64,000 bases of DNA from Lactifluus volemus (taxonomy: Eukaryota; Basidiomycota; Agaricomycetes; Russulales; Russulaceae). The translations under genes were made by a program, and so were the position numbers. Shown one piece after another: positions 24,440 through 36,191 of the stretch (positions are counted from its first letter, which is position 1; the number at the start of each line of letters is the position of its first letter). The notes under the pieces were generated by a model. The model saw only the letters and a program-made list of their open reading frames with translations. It ran no database searches and was not told the DNA's origin. The DNA lies in NCBI GenBank assembly GCA_022376515.1, contig WTXI01000087.1, positions 62,001 through 126,000 on the forward strand. The letters run 5' to 3'.

Positions 24440-26036
24440 ACTGCCGTCGCCATCGACGGCACACACACATGCATGACGGCCGTCCGCAGGAACCGCGGTA
24501 TCGACGACCTCACCGTATCCACTACCTCCCTCGTCGACCTCTTCCAACGGACTCCCGACACCGAGCACGTCCGGAACATCCACTCCCTGCTTCCCTCAAC
24601 AACAGCCAGGAGCAGCCGCTACAGCCACTACGCTCACCGCTCCCGTACCCGTACCCGGACCTGCTGCGTCATCCGCGGCCGCCACCGCTACACCCGCTTT
24701 GCCCGAGTGGGACACCCAGAGCATGCATGCCTACGCAACTGGCCCGTTCCTGCCTTCGTTTGGAACTAGATCCGGCCCTAGAAGCACTCCTGGTGCGACG
24801 GTCGAGTATTTGAGGGGTCTGGTACAGAAGCGCATCATCACGCTGACTATATGCGGACCGTACATGATGGGTGCGTGTCCGCTCCTCCTCCTTTCTTTTA
24901 TTTTTTTGTGCTGAATTCTATTGTCCCACGTGGAGCGGTGGGTTGCGGCAGGCGAAGTTATTGGTTTCATGCGATCATAGTGCCGTGCGTGGAACGAACT
25001 CGATCGGGTGTTCAATAATACAGAGCAGCGTTCGTCCCCAGCTCCTTTTTTTTTTGATCTGAAGGGTTGTATTGGCGTGAACTGATGGCTGGCCCTGCGT
25101 GCCCCTCGCATATAACCCATCGTTTTTCTGTCCTCGCCATGTCACTGTCATCGCTCTTCGATGTCTCACAACCAACAGACTGCTTGCGCGCGGCGCTGAA
25201 CATGCTCACAGAGTACGCGCAGGTCAAGAGAAGAAAACGACCGGCCAAAGGCGTCTATTCTCTTCGCCATCTGACACATCGTTTAATCACCACTTGTGCA
25301 TCGTGAGGGCCTCTGGAAACGTCAACAAAAGCGGAGATTATACCCTGGGTATGTCTGACACCTCGGATACCTATCTCACCATTCAGCACATGGTACGTAC
25401 CCGCCCGAGCCACCACGGGGCTGACTGAACCACAAAATCAACTTGCAGCCCTTCCCGCTAGACTATACCCAGACTCGCTCTCGCTTCTCGACATCCTCTC
25501 CGCATTCTACGCCAAGCTCGCAAAACTCCTCGGGCCCTCGCCCTTTCCGCACGCGTCACAACACATGCTCGGTCTCTTGCATCCCCACCCAGGCGTTTCT
25601 TACCTCTTCCATAATCAGACGTCGGCAGACGAGTCGCTCTAGAGCGTCGCCCTCGGTTCGACACCACCGGGCGGCACCGCGGGCCCAGGTGGTCACCCAG
25701 GTCCGTTGAACAGTCCCCCGCCGAGCCGGACGCCGGCGCTCGGCGAGCATGTGCTCAAAGTGGATAGAAGTTCAAGGTGCGTTCCTCCCTTTCCTTTTAC
25801 GCGCGTATAGATACCCAAGATGTGCTGATATGGCAATTGGGTGAACTTTGGAACTCTTGCGCACGCAGAAAATTATTTCTGTGCTCCTCAAGGATCTTGA
25901 CCTGTTTGCACGTAACAGCATCAAACACGAGTTCGCGTCGCTTGATCCGCTCTTGCGTAATGTCGGTGGGTGGAGCGTCCCTATGGGCAATGGCGACGAA
26001 GGATGGGTGACGTATGAATTTGATCCGGAGCACTAG
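24440..26036 (+). pseudogene. Co-amplified unknown gene, copy U5, least rearranged but broken
   Basis: U5 holds sequence missing from U2 and U4. A segment with VNKSGDYTLGMSDTSDTYL ends at a GTACGT donor near 25391. Eleven extra bases after PSPFP keep LGLLHPHPGVSYLFHNQTS in frame with the LSAFYAKLAKLLGPSPFP part. It is therefore closest to the ancestral gene. It carries its own lesions: one extra base near 25227 after the SLFDVSQPTDCL segment, and a TAG at 25640-25642 where the other copies read on. The last exon, with EFASLDPLLRNVGGWSVP, ends at 26036. No CHAT gene follows. I do not recognise the protein. Several segments look like a conserved folded domain, and the N-terminal part looks disordered. 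Confidence 0.5.
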
Positions 26037-27411
26037 TAATGCCCTGTCCTTTTTGGTGCGTAGTATTGGTTTTTTTTTTTACTTTTTTTACTTTTTTTTT
26101 TTCGTTCGTACCTACTAAAAAAGTCACATATACCTCGACTTCATGATACCGCCGTGTTCGGTACAACTCGGCAATAAACTCCCTCGGCGGCGGTCAATCT
26201 TTCGTCACAGCGTATCTTCAAGTGAGTGAGCGCATGGGGTGATTGCCATTGTGCAGAGTAGTAAGAAATTACAAAACAGAAAGGAAATTGATGAGGAATT
26301 GGCATTGAGTTTCAAGTCAGTTGGAGGTGCATCAGCTCCATAAGAGGGAGGCATGGCTATCGCATGCCTAGCCCGGCCCCGGATATATTCCGAGGGTCCA
26401 CAAAATAAAGAAGTAAAACGTCGGGGTGCGCCAGAGCACTTCTTGTCTCATCTAGATTCGCTCTTGGAGGGAAACAATGATTCTACGCCGCCCCCGGAAT
26501 TCAATGTATTATTCAACGTTCAATGTTCAACGTTCACCTTGGCTTTGCATCTATTTTGGTGGAAATCACTGTCATCTCATATCTTGCTATTTTTTAGGTT
26601 GTAATAAAATCTTATGAATAAGGTGCTATTGAAGTTCCAAGATCATCCATTGCTAGCTGTGGTTTGAGGTACACCTTACTAGTATCAAAATTTTATCGCT
26701 GAACTTTCTTGGAAAGGACGGTGCTGACGTCATGTGATATAAACGTTTTCCGCTTGCCGCCATGCGACTCTTATCTTGACACCCTAAACTTAAGTCGATT
26801 CGTTACATCTGCTTGTGCTCCCAATATGCTGCAGGATGGAAGAGGAAGCAGATGGCCAGAAGCGGCGATTGACTAGGTAGCCGCCCTTGTCTCTTGATAA
26901 ACTCCCTCGATAATGATACTGTTCTTTGAGAGTCAGAACTGATAGGACATACTCTCACCTAGTCCGAGTCGCGCCGAATTCAGAACAGAGCCTTCAGCCA
27001 GAAACCCGTACGAATATTCCTGGGGGGTGAGTCATCGATGGCGCACTTTCCACATTTAGAGATGGATGACGAAACTACCCTAGGAAGCCGCGGCTGCACC
27101 ACTTCAGAACAGAAGGTAGGCACGACTACGTTCTAGGTCCACCGAAACTCGGCACCCCTTCACATTCACGTTATGAATAACGGAACTTAATCAGGACACG
27201 AGGGCTACGGTCACACAAGTAAAAGGACTATTACACGAATCTGGAACAAACGTTTAGACGGGTAGTGGTAGCTGCCAGAGATATGGTGACCCGCTTAGTG
27301 ATCCAAATAACTAAACAACAACTCGGAACATCTACCAACTTCATGAACGTAAAGGTAGGTGAATACAGTGGGTGAGATTCGTTGGGAGGGGGAGGGAGGG
27401 GGAGGAAATTT
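26037..27411. other. No gene recognised
   Basis: The first 100 bases are T-rich and continue the array flank (CACATATACCTCGACTT near 26125). Beyond about 26170 I see no similarity to the array, no long open frame with coding character and no repeat. Confidence 0.45.
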
Positions 27412-27942
27412 TCAGCGTCTCTGGGCACCTCGGGACACTGGTGGCAGGTGGTACTTCCCAATATGAGCCTTTAATAAACCAGGACGACCCCTAGGCCACA
27501 CAAACCATGAGCACATCGGACATATTCCCGGCGGCGAGTGTTGGTCTTTGATGTGACGGTCCCGAACCTGTTTCTGGCTGAAGCTGGCTCCACACTCGTC
27601 GCACACGTACCGTCTTGTCCTTTGGGGATCCTGGCCCACTGCGGCAGCTACATTAGGAGATGCGACTGCTGTGCCTTGGCCGGATGATGCCGACGCCTCG
27701 CTTGGAATAGACAACACGGGTCCACCCACTGGCAACGCTGGTCCTGGGATGGGCGTCCCAAAAGAGGGGGCATCGGCAGCCGAATATAAGGGGGTGATGG
27801 TATGAGTACTCGGGGGTGTTAAATGTCGCTGGTGAGGGGGAAATGATTCCCTAAACGTATTTTCCAAGGTCGAATACGAACTCCTTTGGTCAAGCTGGAA
27901 ATTCGTTCGTTGGCCTCCGTTAATCGAAGGATCATGCAACAA
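27412..27942 (-). CDS. C2H2 zinc-finger protein, 3' exon only
   Basis: A 176-residue open frame ends in two C2H2 fingers. Finger 1 has Cys114, Cys117, His130 and His135 (YVCDECGASFSQKQVRDRH region). Finger 2 has Cys141, Cys144, His160 and His165, with an unusually Trp- and Pro-rich loop. The preceding 100 residues are Pro/Ser-rich and probably disordered. Such proteins usually bind DNA as transcription regulators. The frame contains no ATG before the fingers, and a stop codon lies just upstream, so this is probably the last exon of a spliced gene whose 5' part I could not place between 27943 and about 28200. It is single-copy in the window and unrelated to the transposons nearby. Confidence 0.55.
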   Translation of the reverse strand: MLHDPSINGGQRTNFQLDQRSSYSTLENTFRESFPPHQRHLTPPSTHTITPLYSAADAPSFGTPIPGPALPVGGPVLSIPSEASASSGQGTAVASPNVAAAVGQDPQRTRRYVCDECGASFSQKQVRDRHIKDQHSPPGICPMCSWFVWPRGRPGLLKAHIGKYHLPPVSRGAQRR

Positions 27943-28491
27943 GAGGGCTTACTGGCACTACAATATGAATGCTACGAAATGGATGATAAGGTTTTGGAAT
28001 TTTCCTGGAAGTCATGGGAGGCATATCTCGGAGAGGAGGCATGACTGGGTCAAAAGGATTCCTTGTCGCGCTAGGGGGGTGCACTAGAGTGTCTGTCATG
28101 GGGGGTTATTATATCAACAGACTCTACAATTCAACATCGGTGGCCAGGCGTTCGCCATGAGGTAAAAAAAATGAGCATGACGCGTACAGGTTACCAGAAC
28201 ATAGGCGGAGCTCCTTTCATGATTTCACTGTTTCGTCGTTCGTATGTCGTTCGTATGACTGGCAATCTCCCTGGCCATGGCCATTTTAGTTTCATGAAAT
28301 CTTTGGCACGGTGGCTGATTTATGTCATGACGCCGCTGTTGATTACTTTACTTCTATAAAGCGACAGGGCGCAATATTTTTGTCTTCGAACCCTGAAAAC
28401 GTGAACAGAATTGCGGCCACCCGGCCTCTTATCACCCCAGAAGCTCTGGAGTGACTGGGGATACCGGAAATCGGGGGTAGCGTAATGTCTC
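27943..28491. other. No gene recognised
   Basis: This stretch may hold the 5' exons of the zinc-finger gene on the minus strand, but no exon could be supported. No repeat was seen before 28492. Confidence 0.4.
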
Positions 28492-28696
28492 CGCATCTGG
28501 CAGCATGCGTGACTTGAAGGCACCAAAAACGAATAAATATTGTGCCGCATGCAACTCCCAGCACAGGCTGCAGAAATCCATCGTATTGACATGGCCGGAA
28601 GCATTACACGACACTCAGCAATCGGATGGGTCCACTCAATGTCTCCCGCCACCGCAGCCCGAAGGAGATAGAGAAGAAGCAGATTAGAAAAGGCTT
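28492..28696 (+). repeat. Dispersed repeat, second copy
   Basis: This matches 112-285 in the same orientation. Shared stretches include TTGTGCCGCATGCAACTCCC and CACTCAATGTCTCCCGCC, and both copies end near AAGCAGATTAGA. It contains about 28 bases (CACAGGCTGCAGAAATCC and following) that the first copy lacks. Its nature is unknown; it is too short to classify. Confidence 0.6.
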
Positions 28697-29639
28697 TGCC
28701 AGTTCGAGCTCGCCAGCACGCCAACTGCAAAGTGAAATAGAAACAAAAGTTAACGAAGATGACATTACAACCGTTGGCGAGATCATTTACTACCGGGGAA
28801 CGCCTATCAAATTTCCTTTATATCGAATTTGGGCACAACTTTTAGTGTACTAAACTTGAAAGCGGTGACAGTGCTAAACGGCGTACACGCGGCCAGAGCC
28901 TTGTGACTGAAATATCTTTCTTGCCAGTCACGGTCACGGGTGTTCACATGATGGTCGATGATCGCCAGCGAAGGAAACTCTGACTTGATTTCTGCAACAT
29001 ACAGTAGTTACACACCAGGGCGAACAAGCGTGTGATCAAAGACCCCGAAAGGGATGAGTGGGGGCCCAGCGGCGGCTATGGGCGTCGCACCTGGTGGGAG
29101 TCTAGGTTTTTTTAATTTTAATCCAGCTTATATAGCGCAGCATGATTACAAAAACAAAGACGTGCTTGGCTACGTGGGGTGGGTGGGGTTGGATGAGGGT
29201 TGGGGTCATGACACAAGGTGAGTGTGGGGGTGGGAATCGAAGGATAGGTGAAGGGTGAGGGAGTCCTAGGATTGTCATTCGCGTCCGATTTGCGGGACGC
29301 GCGTCGTTCCCACGCAATTCCTGGGAAAGGATAACAAAAAAAAAGTGTGCCATGGCACGGTCAAGAACCCCGTCCCATGAGACTCGGACACCGTGACCTC
29401 CCTAGTCGTAGCGGATGAGCACCTCGAACCCATCCATCCCTCCACTTGAGAAAAATGCCTTTGGTAATTTATTTCATTTTGCACGTTCACGATCGCACTT
29501 CATGGGTGCTGTTGTACAACCAATTCCATGTATTTGATTTGATCGAGGCAATATATAGCACACTTTGACATCTGAGCTTGCCCAGGGATTTGCGGCGCAC
29601 TTCAGTTGAGTTACAAGGGCGCCCAACTTTTCCTCGACT
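28697..29639. repeat. No gene; pieces duplicated at 57.7-57.9 kb
   Basis: Short ordered matches link this stretch to 57720-57900: CAAAGACCCCGAAA near 29038, GTGGGAGTCTAGG near 29095, GATTGTCATT...GGGACGCGCG near 29270, and GATTTGATCGAGGCAATATA near 29535. The order is the same at both sites, which points to a degraded duplicated segment bordering the array remnants. Confidence 0.5.
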
Positions 29640-30062
29640 TTGCCCCTTAGTTCGAAATGCCCATCAAGTCTGTGATAGACGCCGGGAACATTGAACGCTG
29701 AAATTATGCAGAAATGTTGACCATATTCTGCTGCAATCAATAACTGGATCAGACATCAATTTGCTTCCTGTGGAACCCAAAAAGGGGCAGACACGTCGGA
29801 AGGCCGTGAGACAAGACAAACTTTTTGGCTGAAATGGGCACTGAGTTAAGCATCCAAAATAATATTCAGAATATGGAACTGCTCTTCGCTGGTTTTGCGC
29901 ACGCAGAAAATTATTTCTGTGCTCTCAAGGATCTTGACGTGTTTTCATGAAACGGCATCAAAGACGAGATCCGCTCTTGCATAACGTCGGTGAGTGGAGC
30001 ATCCCTGTGGGCAATGGCGACGAGACGTGCCATGTATGAATTTGATTGGGAGTACTACTAGT
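29640..30062 (+). pseudogene. Remnant of the co-amplified unknown gene, internal deletion
   Basis: Positions 29649-29755 match the 5' flank of the gene copies (TTCGAAATGCCCATCAAG, GACGCCGGGAACATTGAACG). The sequence then jumps almost directly to the last exon: GCGCACGCAGAAAATTATTT at about 29895, followed by a frameshifted version of the AVLLKDLDVF...GGWSVP segment up to about 30062. All middle exons are gone. This shows that the array, or an offshoot of it, once extended to the left border of the transposon nest. Confidence 0.6.
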
Positions 30063-30861
30063 CTGTCCTTTTTGGTGCGTAGTTGTGGTGGAGATGGCCA
30101 TGGCGTATGTCTGAGTTGACTCTCATCCTTCCGGTTCATTCTGTACTATACTAAAAAAAGTCACGTATACCTCAACTTTTGATACACATTTTGGAGAAGC
30201 TGGGGTAAGAAGGTGATGACGTCACTTTGAATCGATCTCACGGACAACAGGTTTTACTACCGTGGCAGTACACCACAAACTCTTAATTTGACCATATGAC
30301 GGAGACCACTTGACAGGCCGTACTGTATGCCGCATGTCAGAACTTGGAGGGGGGTAGCGATGACGACATGTCTTTTTTTTTTTGGAAAGCGCTTCATCCC
30401 CAACCACTACCTCCTCGGGGCAGCGCCCGCCCCTTTAACGAGTATAACGATGATGTTGTGTACGACCTTTATCCCGCGACCAGACGGAAGTTCGCTTCCA
30501 GCTCAGCGCCACCGGCCCACACCAGCGCGAGCGCGACACGAAGCGAGTTGGAAATCCCGCATGTGCTTCTGCCAGAGGGTTCCCCACGTATGTGAGTTGT
30601 GCCCTAGGATGTGCGGACCTTCCTGTCACCACTCTTCCTCTGGCACCACACCCGTCTCAGGAACCTTCTCAGTGGCGAACGGCAACAGCCGCAATGCAGC
30701 ACCGCAGGGAGGTCAATCGTACAAAAGTATCCTGACATACTGTATATGTGCACTGCCACATTAACGAAGCCGTCCGAGGGTACGGACGGCTGGTGGCGCA
30801 ACAGCCGAGGTAGGCGCCCGTCTTCATTCAAAGAAAAACTTTTCACGTCGCGGGGTTATTA
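30063..30861. other. No gene; array flank then unique sequence
   Basis: The first 110 bases continue the array flank (AAAGTCACGTATACCTCAAC near 30158). The remainder has no gene I can support. A perfect 7-bp stem hairpin lies at 30769-30790. Confidence 0.4.
30769..30790. repeat. Short hairpin, related copy at 55852
   Basis: Arms GCCGTCC and GGACGGC flank an 8-base loop. The surrounding TAACGAAGCCGTCCGAGGGT recurs with few changes at 55845-55864, where the right arm is imperfect. The function is unknown. Confidence 0.45.
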
Positions 30862-31054
30862 CAGTCGAACCTGTCTTAACCCATACCGTTCGGTGGACGG
30901 CTCAAGGTATGGGTTGTTGGAGGTTATGGGTTTAGGGAGATGAACTGAAAAGGCGCTCGAAAAGTTGCGAAAAAATCAGAAAAAATCAGGAAAAATATCT
31001 AGGCTTCGTATTCATTGCTAAAGTAGGCCAATACCCATAATTTGTGTGATAAGT

Positions 31055-31681
31055 TTACTGTCTAGGGAAAAAGTCAGTCAAAGCACTGCTTTTCATGGTC
31101 CTGGCCTCATCGAGGTGGAGTTGCCTGCTGAATGACCCCAAAACTGTTTCTATCTTGCGTGCGATTGGTTCGTTCAAGTCACCCACGTATGTAATAATGG
31201 TTGAGACGGCCTTAAGGACGTCATGTCGGGTTGGGCGAGGCTCGAGAGGGATATCGTTGTCAACATCATCCCCGCCATTGATTTCGACATTTTCGCGTGT
31301 ATTGATGGCATCCATAACTGCCTGATAGATTTCACAATCTGATGTTTCCATCAAGACCTGTGATTCGCCAGCTGGGTTAAGAAGGGATTTGATGTCCATG
31401 CGGTTTGATCCCTGTAGTGCGCCTGTTTGGACCAAATCATCGAGCGCGATCTCGACCTGCCTCTCTGCATGAGCAATGGGATCCATGGAGTCGGAGGAAG
31501 AATTGTCAAGGAGAGAAGAGACAGGAATTGAAGGCTGCGTAGATGATGAGGGAGCATCCACATCGGGTAAAATCCCAGCTTTGTGCCAGCAGTTTCGGAT
31601 TGTCGTCGTGTCGACTTCACGCCAAGCAAACTCAGCAAGACGCATTGCCTGTAGCTGATTGATACTGTAGATTTCAGCAGG
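31055..31681 (-). pseudogene. pogo-like transposase of element C, C-terminal part
   Basis: This is the end of the DDE transposase. It starts at the B insertion with an AEIYSINQLQAMRLAEFAW segment and DTTTIRNCWHKAGILP, motifs typical of the end of the pogo DDE domain. An acidic, probably disordered tail of about 170 residues follows and ends at 31055. The rest of the gene lies at 50059-51573. Counting exons and one 5-bp target duplication gives 2043 nt, exactly 681 codons, so the frame was open when B inserted. This half is now separated from its promoter. Confidence 0.85.
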
Positions 31682-31686
31682 GGTTA

Positions 31687-32263
31687 TGTCAAGGCTCAGA
31701 GGGGCCTTGGCGCACGACGTGTGCTTGAGTAATACAAGGAGGGCTGAGCGTGGCAACTAGCCTTAGCACGACGAGGATTACTCGAGTTCTTCCCTTGGCT
31801 TTACTATAGAGGAGAGCGTCGCGCTGACGGATGCACTCTACTGTATTGTCAAAGAAGAGGTCAGGGGCAATCACAAGACGAGACTAAGTCTTGTATTGAC
31901 AACGGTCAGGAGGTCTGACTTGAAGGGACAAGAGGGGAAGGGGGTTCAACTAGTCTGATTGCAGACGAAGCGAAGTCTAAGGAGACAAGCTACAACGGAC
32001 CGGTTTATATACTCCTAGGGTGTGATGCTGAGTCATAGAGTCTCAGGCATGTCACAGTGTGACATGCCTCCTAAATAATATATCGTAGATCGAACGGAGA
32101 AGCTACGGAGATCTACGGGGATACCTCGGCAGATCCAGAGATCTGTATCGTACACGGAAAGATCTGAAGATCCGTATCGTAGATTGTCTCGGAAGGAAGC
32201 GAAAAAGATACCCACGGTCACATAAGGTGAATACATAAGCAGATCACGTGCTAAACCGTAACA
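31687..32263 (-). repeat. LTR of element B (3' LTR on the minus strand)
   Basis: It is nearly identical to 49477-50053. On the minus strand it begins TGTTACGG and ends CCTTGACA. A purine-rich tract (GAGAAGGGAGGCAC on the minus strand) sits directly before it, where the plus-strand primer is expected. Confidence 0.92.
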
Positions 32264-32300
32264 GTGCCTCCCTTCTCAAGGGCGCTGTGCCACCAGCGCC

Positions 32301-35300
32301 TCAGTAGTTCCGTTGACGCCAGATGAGGGACGTTGGGCACTGCCAGACCGGGTTGCGGACGCCTTCCGGCTCCGCAAAGTCATGGTCTTCGGGGCAAAAG
32401 CAGGCCTCGGCCGTGCACAAGAAGTGCGGCCATGGGCAATGGCACGGGAGGTGTCCGCCCGCGCAGTACAGGCAGCGGACATCGACGGGACAGAGATCGG
32501 CGGAGTGGTCGGGCCGCATGGTGTTGCAATGGTGACAGTACGGGTATAAGGGAGCCGGAGGCGGGTAAGTCGGGATCCAGGTGGCGGCTAGAGGGGTGGA
32601 AAACTGCTGAGGGAAATACCACGCGCCGTGTGCAGGAGGCGCGTATTCGGTGGCACAAACGCCGTGCCAAACGCCTGCGTGTTCCCGTCGGAGTCCACGA
32701 GCGCCACCATCTGCAGGAGCCTTGCCCTTCTCGGCGGAGGTGTCGGGCTCCGCGCGGGTATGAACGGTGTGTTGATAGGGTTGGGCAACATAGCCCCGTG
32801 CGGGTCGGGAGTAGGCGGCGTCCAATGTAACTGACGCATGCGGGCTGGTGGGCGAGGGGTAGCCGGAGTAGGAGTCCTGACGTGGTAACTGGGACTCCTC
32901 ACCGCTGGAGGCGGTGACGGACTGGTCAGATCGATGACCGTCGCTGTTGGAGGCGGGGGTGTTGACCCTCGTGAAGGGCCGCTCAGAGGCGTCGAACGGC
33001 TCGGAGCGCGAGGAGGGTGACGGAAAGGGAGAGACTTCTTGGCCCGCTGCCTCGAGTAGCGGGGCCGACTGGGTTCTCCACTCGTCGACGCGGTGGAAGG
33101 CGTCGAGCGCGAGGGGAGAGGGCTTTTCCTCCGAATTGGGAGGAGCGACGGGCGAAGGGTAGTCGTCGTCGTCGGGCTCGGGGGACCACTCGCCGTAAGT
33201 GGCAGGTTGAGTGGGCTGAGGGGCCCAGAGTATAGGTACGGGTGTGAGGGGCCTGGTGGATGGATCTGGTACTGGGAGGGGCGACGGTGAGGCGGCATCC
33301 TCGTCGTCAACGTCAAGTCGTTCGGGTTGGAAATCTTCAGGGGTAAGGCTGGCAAGGCAGATGGCAGCATAGACGTCGTCGGGTATTTCGAGAGAGGCAA
33401 TGTCGAGGTCGAGGATGAAGTCTCTGACGGGGGAGAAATCCATGGAAGAGGGGAATGGCGATGGTAGGGGTTCGAGAGTGGGGTTTTTATATGCCTCGAC
33501 CTTCAAGGTTCTCACGGCTTCGGGGTTTGCCTCGTGGAATTCTCGGATTAACTCCGGGGAATTGACGTTCTCGACCGGCTCCCACGTGTTGTGCGCTGCG
33601 GAATACCCTTTCCACTTTAGGAGATATTGTAGCTTCCTGTACCGCCTTCTTGATCCGAGGATCTCTTCGACCTCGTATTCCTGATGATCGTCAACCAGAT
33701 CTGGGGGTGGCTCGGTTTGATTTCGGCCATGTTCGGCTGTTTCCGAATAGGGGGTCAGAAGAGACGCATGGATGACGTTGTGGATCTTCCATTGGGGTGG
33801 CAAATCTAACTTGTACACATAGGGGGAGACCACTTTGATGACACGGAAAGGTCCGAAGCGTTTCGGTCGAAGCTTCTTTGTCGGATATGGCAGGTTTAAG
33901 TTCGTCCCCTCAAGTAGAACCATCTGTCCCTCGGTGAAAGGTCGGAAGTGGCGTTGCCCCTTCTTTCGCTCGTGGTATTTTCTTGTCATGTCCTGTGCCT
34001 GTCGAATGGCCTTTTGTGCTCGTTCCCGCAGTTCGCGGAGGTAAGTGGATCTTTCTTCTAGGGCTGGTAGGGTTGAGTCCGTTATCTGTTGTTCCTGAGC
34101 GCGCGGAGTGAAGCCGATGAGTAATTCAAAGGGGGTCTTTCCGGTGGTGGAGCTGGGCCAGGAGTTGTGCACGAATTGGGCAAGTGGAAGCCATCGCGCC
34201 CAGTCGTTCTGCTGGAAATTGCCGTAGATTCGAAGGTACTGTTCTAGCCATTGATTTGTCCTTTCTGATTGGCCGTCGGTCTGAGGGTGGTATGCTGTAC
34301 TAATGTTTTGGTTTATTTTGAGTCGTTTACAGAGGTCTGTTGTCCACTTCGAAGTGAACCTCGTGTCGCGGTCTGATATGACGGTCTTGGGAATCCCATA
34401 GTGGGGAAAGACATGCTGGGCGTAGAGAGCGGCTACCCCTTCAGAGTCAATCTTCTGTGTACAAGGGAGGAAGAACGCCGCCTTTGTGCAGTCGTGGTCG
34501 GTGATTGTTAAGATAGAGTCGTAGCCCTGCGATGGTGGGAGGTCCACGATAAGGTCCAGTGCGATGGTTTCGAATGGCAGCGTGTTTGGTTTGACGGTGA
34601 TCGGGTAAATTGGAACTTTGGGGCGGACTGTGTTGCTCTTCGTGGTCTGACAGGTGGCACATCCCTTGACATATTGTCGGACGAAGGTTTTCATGTCGGG
34701 CCACCAATAGCCCTGCTCCACCGCGTGTAGGGTTTTTGAAATTCCAGGGTGTCCGGCAGTGACGTGATCATGGTGCGCAGCAATCACCTCTCTCCTCAGG
34801 GCGTTGTCTGCCACGACAACGATCTTTCCAGCGCAGGTCCAAAGGCCATGGGGTCCCCGTTCGAGGCGGAAGGGAGCGGACCAGCCAGCAATGTCGGTGG
34901 GTGCCGCCTCTTGGGCGTGGAGCAACCTCCCCTCCCAGGGATCGAGAGGGGGTAAAGAGAGCGCAGCGACCGACGCAAACAATTCGCTAGGGAGGACTAT
35001 GACGTCCCTGTTGTCCAGCGCCCCAGTATCAAAGTCCGGGCGACAGGAGAGAGGGTCTGCCTTCATTGACTTGCCAGGTTTGTGGATGAGGGAGAGGTTA
35101 AATTCCCCCAGCAGGGGAATGTAGCGGGCGACGCGCTGGTTAATGTCTCGAGGGTGGCGATAATACTGCAGGTTTTTGTGGTCGGTGTAGACCTTTATCT
35201 GGTGACGCGCCCCCAGTAACAAGTGGCGCCAACGTTTGAGGGCATGAATGATGGCCAGGAGTTCCCGGTCGTGGACATCGTAACCCCGTTCCGGTGGGGA

Positions 35301-35539
35301 CAGAGCATGGGAATAGTAACTGATGGGGCGCGGGAGACCGGTGGGGGTGCGCTGGAAGAGGATGGCCCCGAGGGCGAACTGGGAGGCGTCCACTTCCACT
35401 TCAAAAGGTCGGTCGTGGTCCGGGTGATTGAGCGCCATATCGCGTTCGACCAGGCTGATGAGGCATTTCACGGCCACGCGTTGTTCATCTCCCCAGTGAA
35501 AGGGGACGTCCTTCTTCAAGAGGTCGGTGAGGGGCCTTG
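32301..35539 (-). pseudogene. Element B pol, distal half: RNase H, integrase, chromodomain, Cys/His tail
   Basis: In order: RNase H (FEVEVDASQFALGAI, YTDHKNLQYY, KPGKSMKAD), the integrase zinc domain (HHDHVTAGHPG...CATCQ), the integrase core (ALDLIVDLP with the first Asp, DRDTRFTSKW with the second, YHPQTDGQSERTNQ towards the Glu) and a chromodomain (YEVEEILGSRR, LQYLLKWKGYS, NTWEPVENV). A 380-residue tail follows. It is acidic and Pro-rich, then ends in a Cys/His cluster (CHHC, CLYCAGGHLPCHC, FLCTAEACFC). The half is cut from its N-terminal part by element A. Both halves together, counting one CCTTG, give a whole number of codons. PLSCRPD replaces the usual LSRRPD at the end of RNase H. Confidence 0.9.
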
Positions 35540-36144
35540 TGTTATGGACTGACACGTGTTTGCTGACTCATACTGTACATTTTCGGACTGCTGACTTACT
35601 CCTGCTGACTCCTTTGCTTATGCGAATGGACTGCCGATCGCTTTGTTTCAGATCGCTTACTTATTTTCTCTCACGATACAGCCTCGCACAGCACCGTACA
35701 GCCGCAAGTAACAGCCACATGCACAGGATGACTCGCTGATTCCTGAACATGTTTCAAACCCTGAAAGCTGTACGAAGGTCACAGCCCCTACGGCTGTGTA
35801 CATAGCCTCGTTCTTCTCTATATAAACCCTGTACTTTCTGCCCTAGAGACCTTAAGTCTCAGTTTTGTTTCGCAATCCAAGTCCTTCTATCTATTAGAAC
35901 CTTGTCTTGCCTAGAAGCATTCGACCTGAGAGAACCCTCTTGACATCACTCTTCACGACTTCTTGACACTTTGGTCTCACCCTGAGCCCAAAGCCCTTGA
36001 CCTCTGAAACGCTCTTGACTTAGTCGTTTACTAAGTCTCGTCTTTATCGAACCCTTGATCTTGACTTGCACGTCTTGCAAGTCTCGCTCTTGACTTACGA
36101 ACGATCATACACTTCGTACAAAGGTCCCACTTGGAACCTTAACA
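35540..36144 (+). repeat. 5' LTR of element A, with promoter
   Basis: It contains TATATAAA at 35819-35826. About 28 bases downstream, CTTAAGTCTCAG marks the probable transcript start. The 12-mer AAGTCTCAGTTT at 35854-35865 is the exact complement of the primer site just after the LTR, which indicates self-priming. Confidence 0.9.
35819..35826 (+). promoter_or_regulatory. TATA box of element A
   Basis: TATATAAA sits at the expected distance before the presumed transcript start near 35851. The 3' LTR carries the same box. Confidence 0.65.
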
Positions 36145-36145
36145 C

Positions 36146-36157
36146 AAACTGAGACTT
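36146..36157 (+). promoter_or_regulatory. Self-priming primer-binding site of element A
   Basis: AAACTGAGACTT begins two bases after the LTR and pairs perfectly with 35854-35865 at the start of the transcript. This is the arrangement known for Tf1/sushi-type chromoviruses, which prime reverse transcription with their own mRNA 5' end rather than a tRNA. Confidence 0.7.
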
Positions 36158-36191
36158 TTCTCTCTCACATTTGTGAACGAACGAACGAACC

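Noticed and set aside
5382..26036. A gasdermin-like or other pore-forming substrate gene beside the CHAT genes
   Set aside because: The only co-amplified gene is broken in every copy, and its conserved segments do not resemble gasdermins as far as I can judge.
32313..32830. Plus-strand open frames opposite the B pol tail
   Set aside because: They are antisense shadows of a GC-rich, Pro/Ser-rich coding tail; the minus strand carries the recognisable domains.
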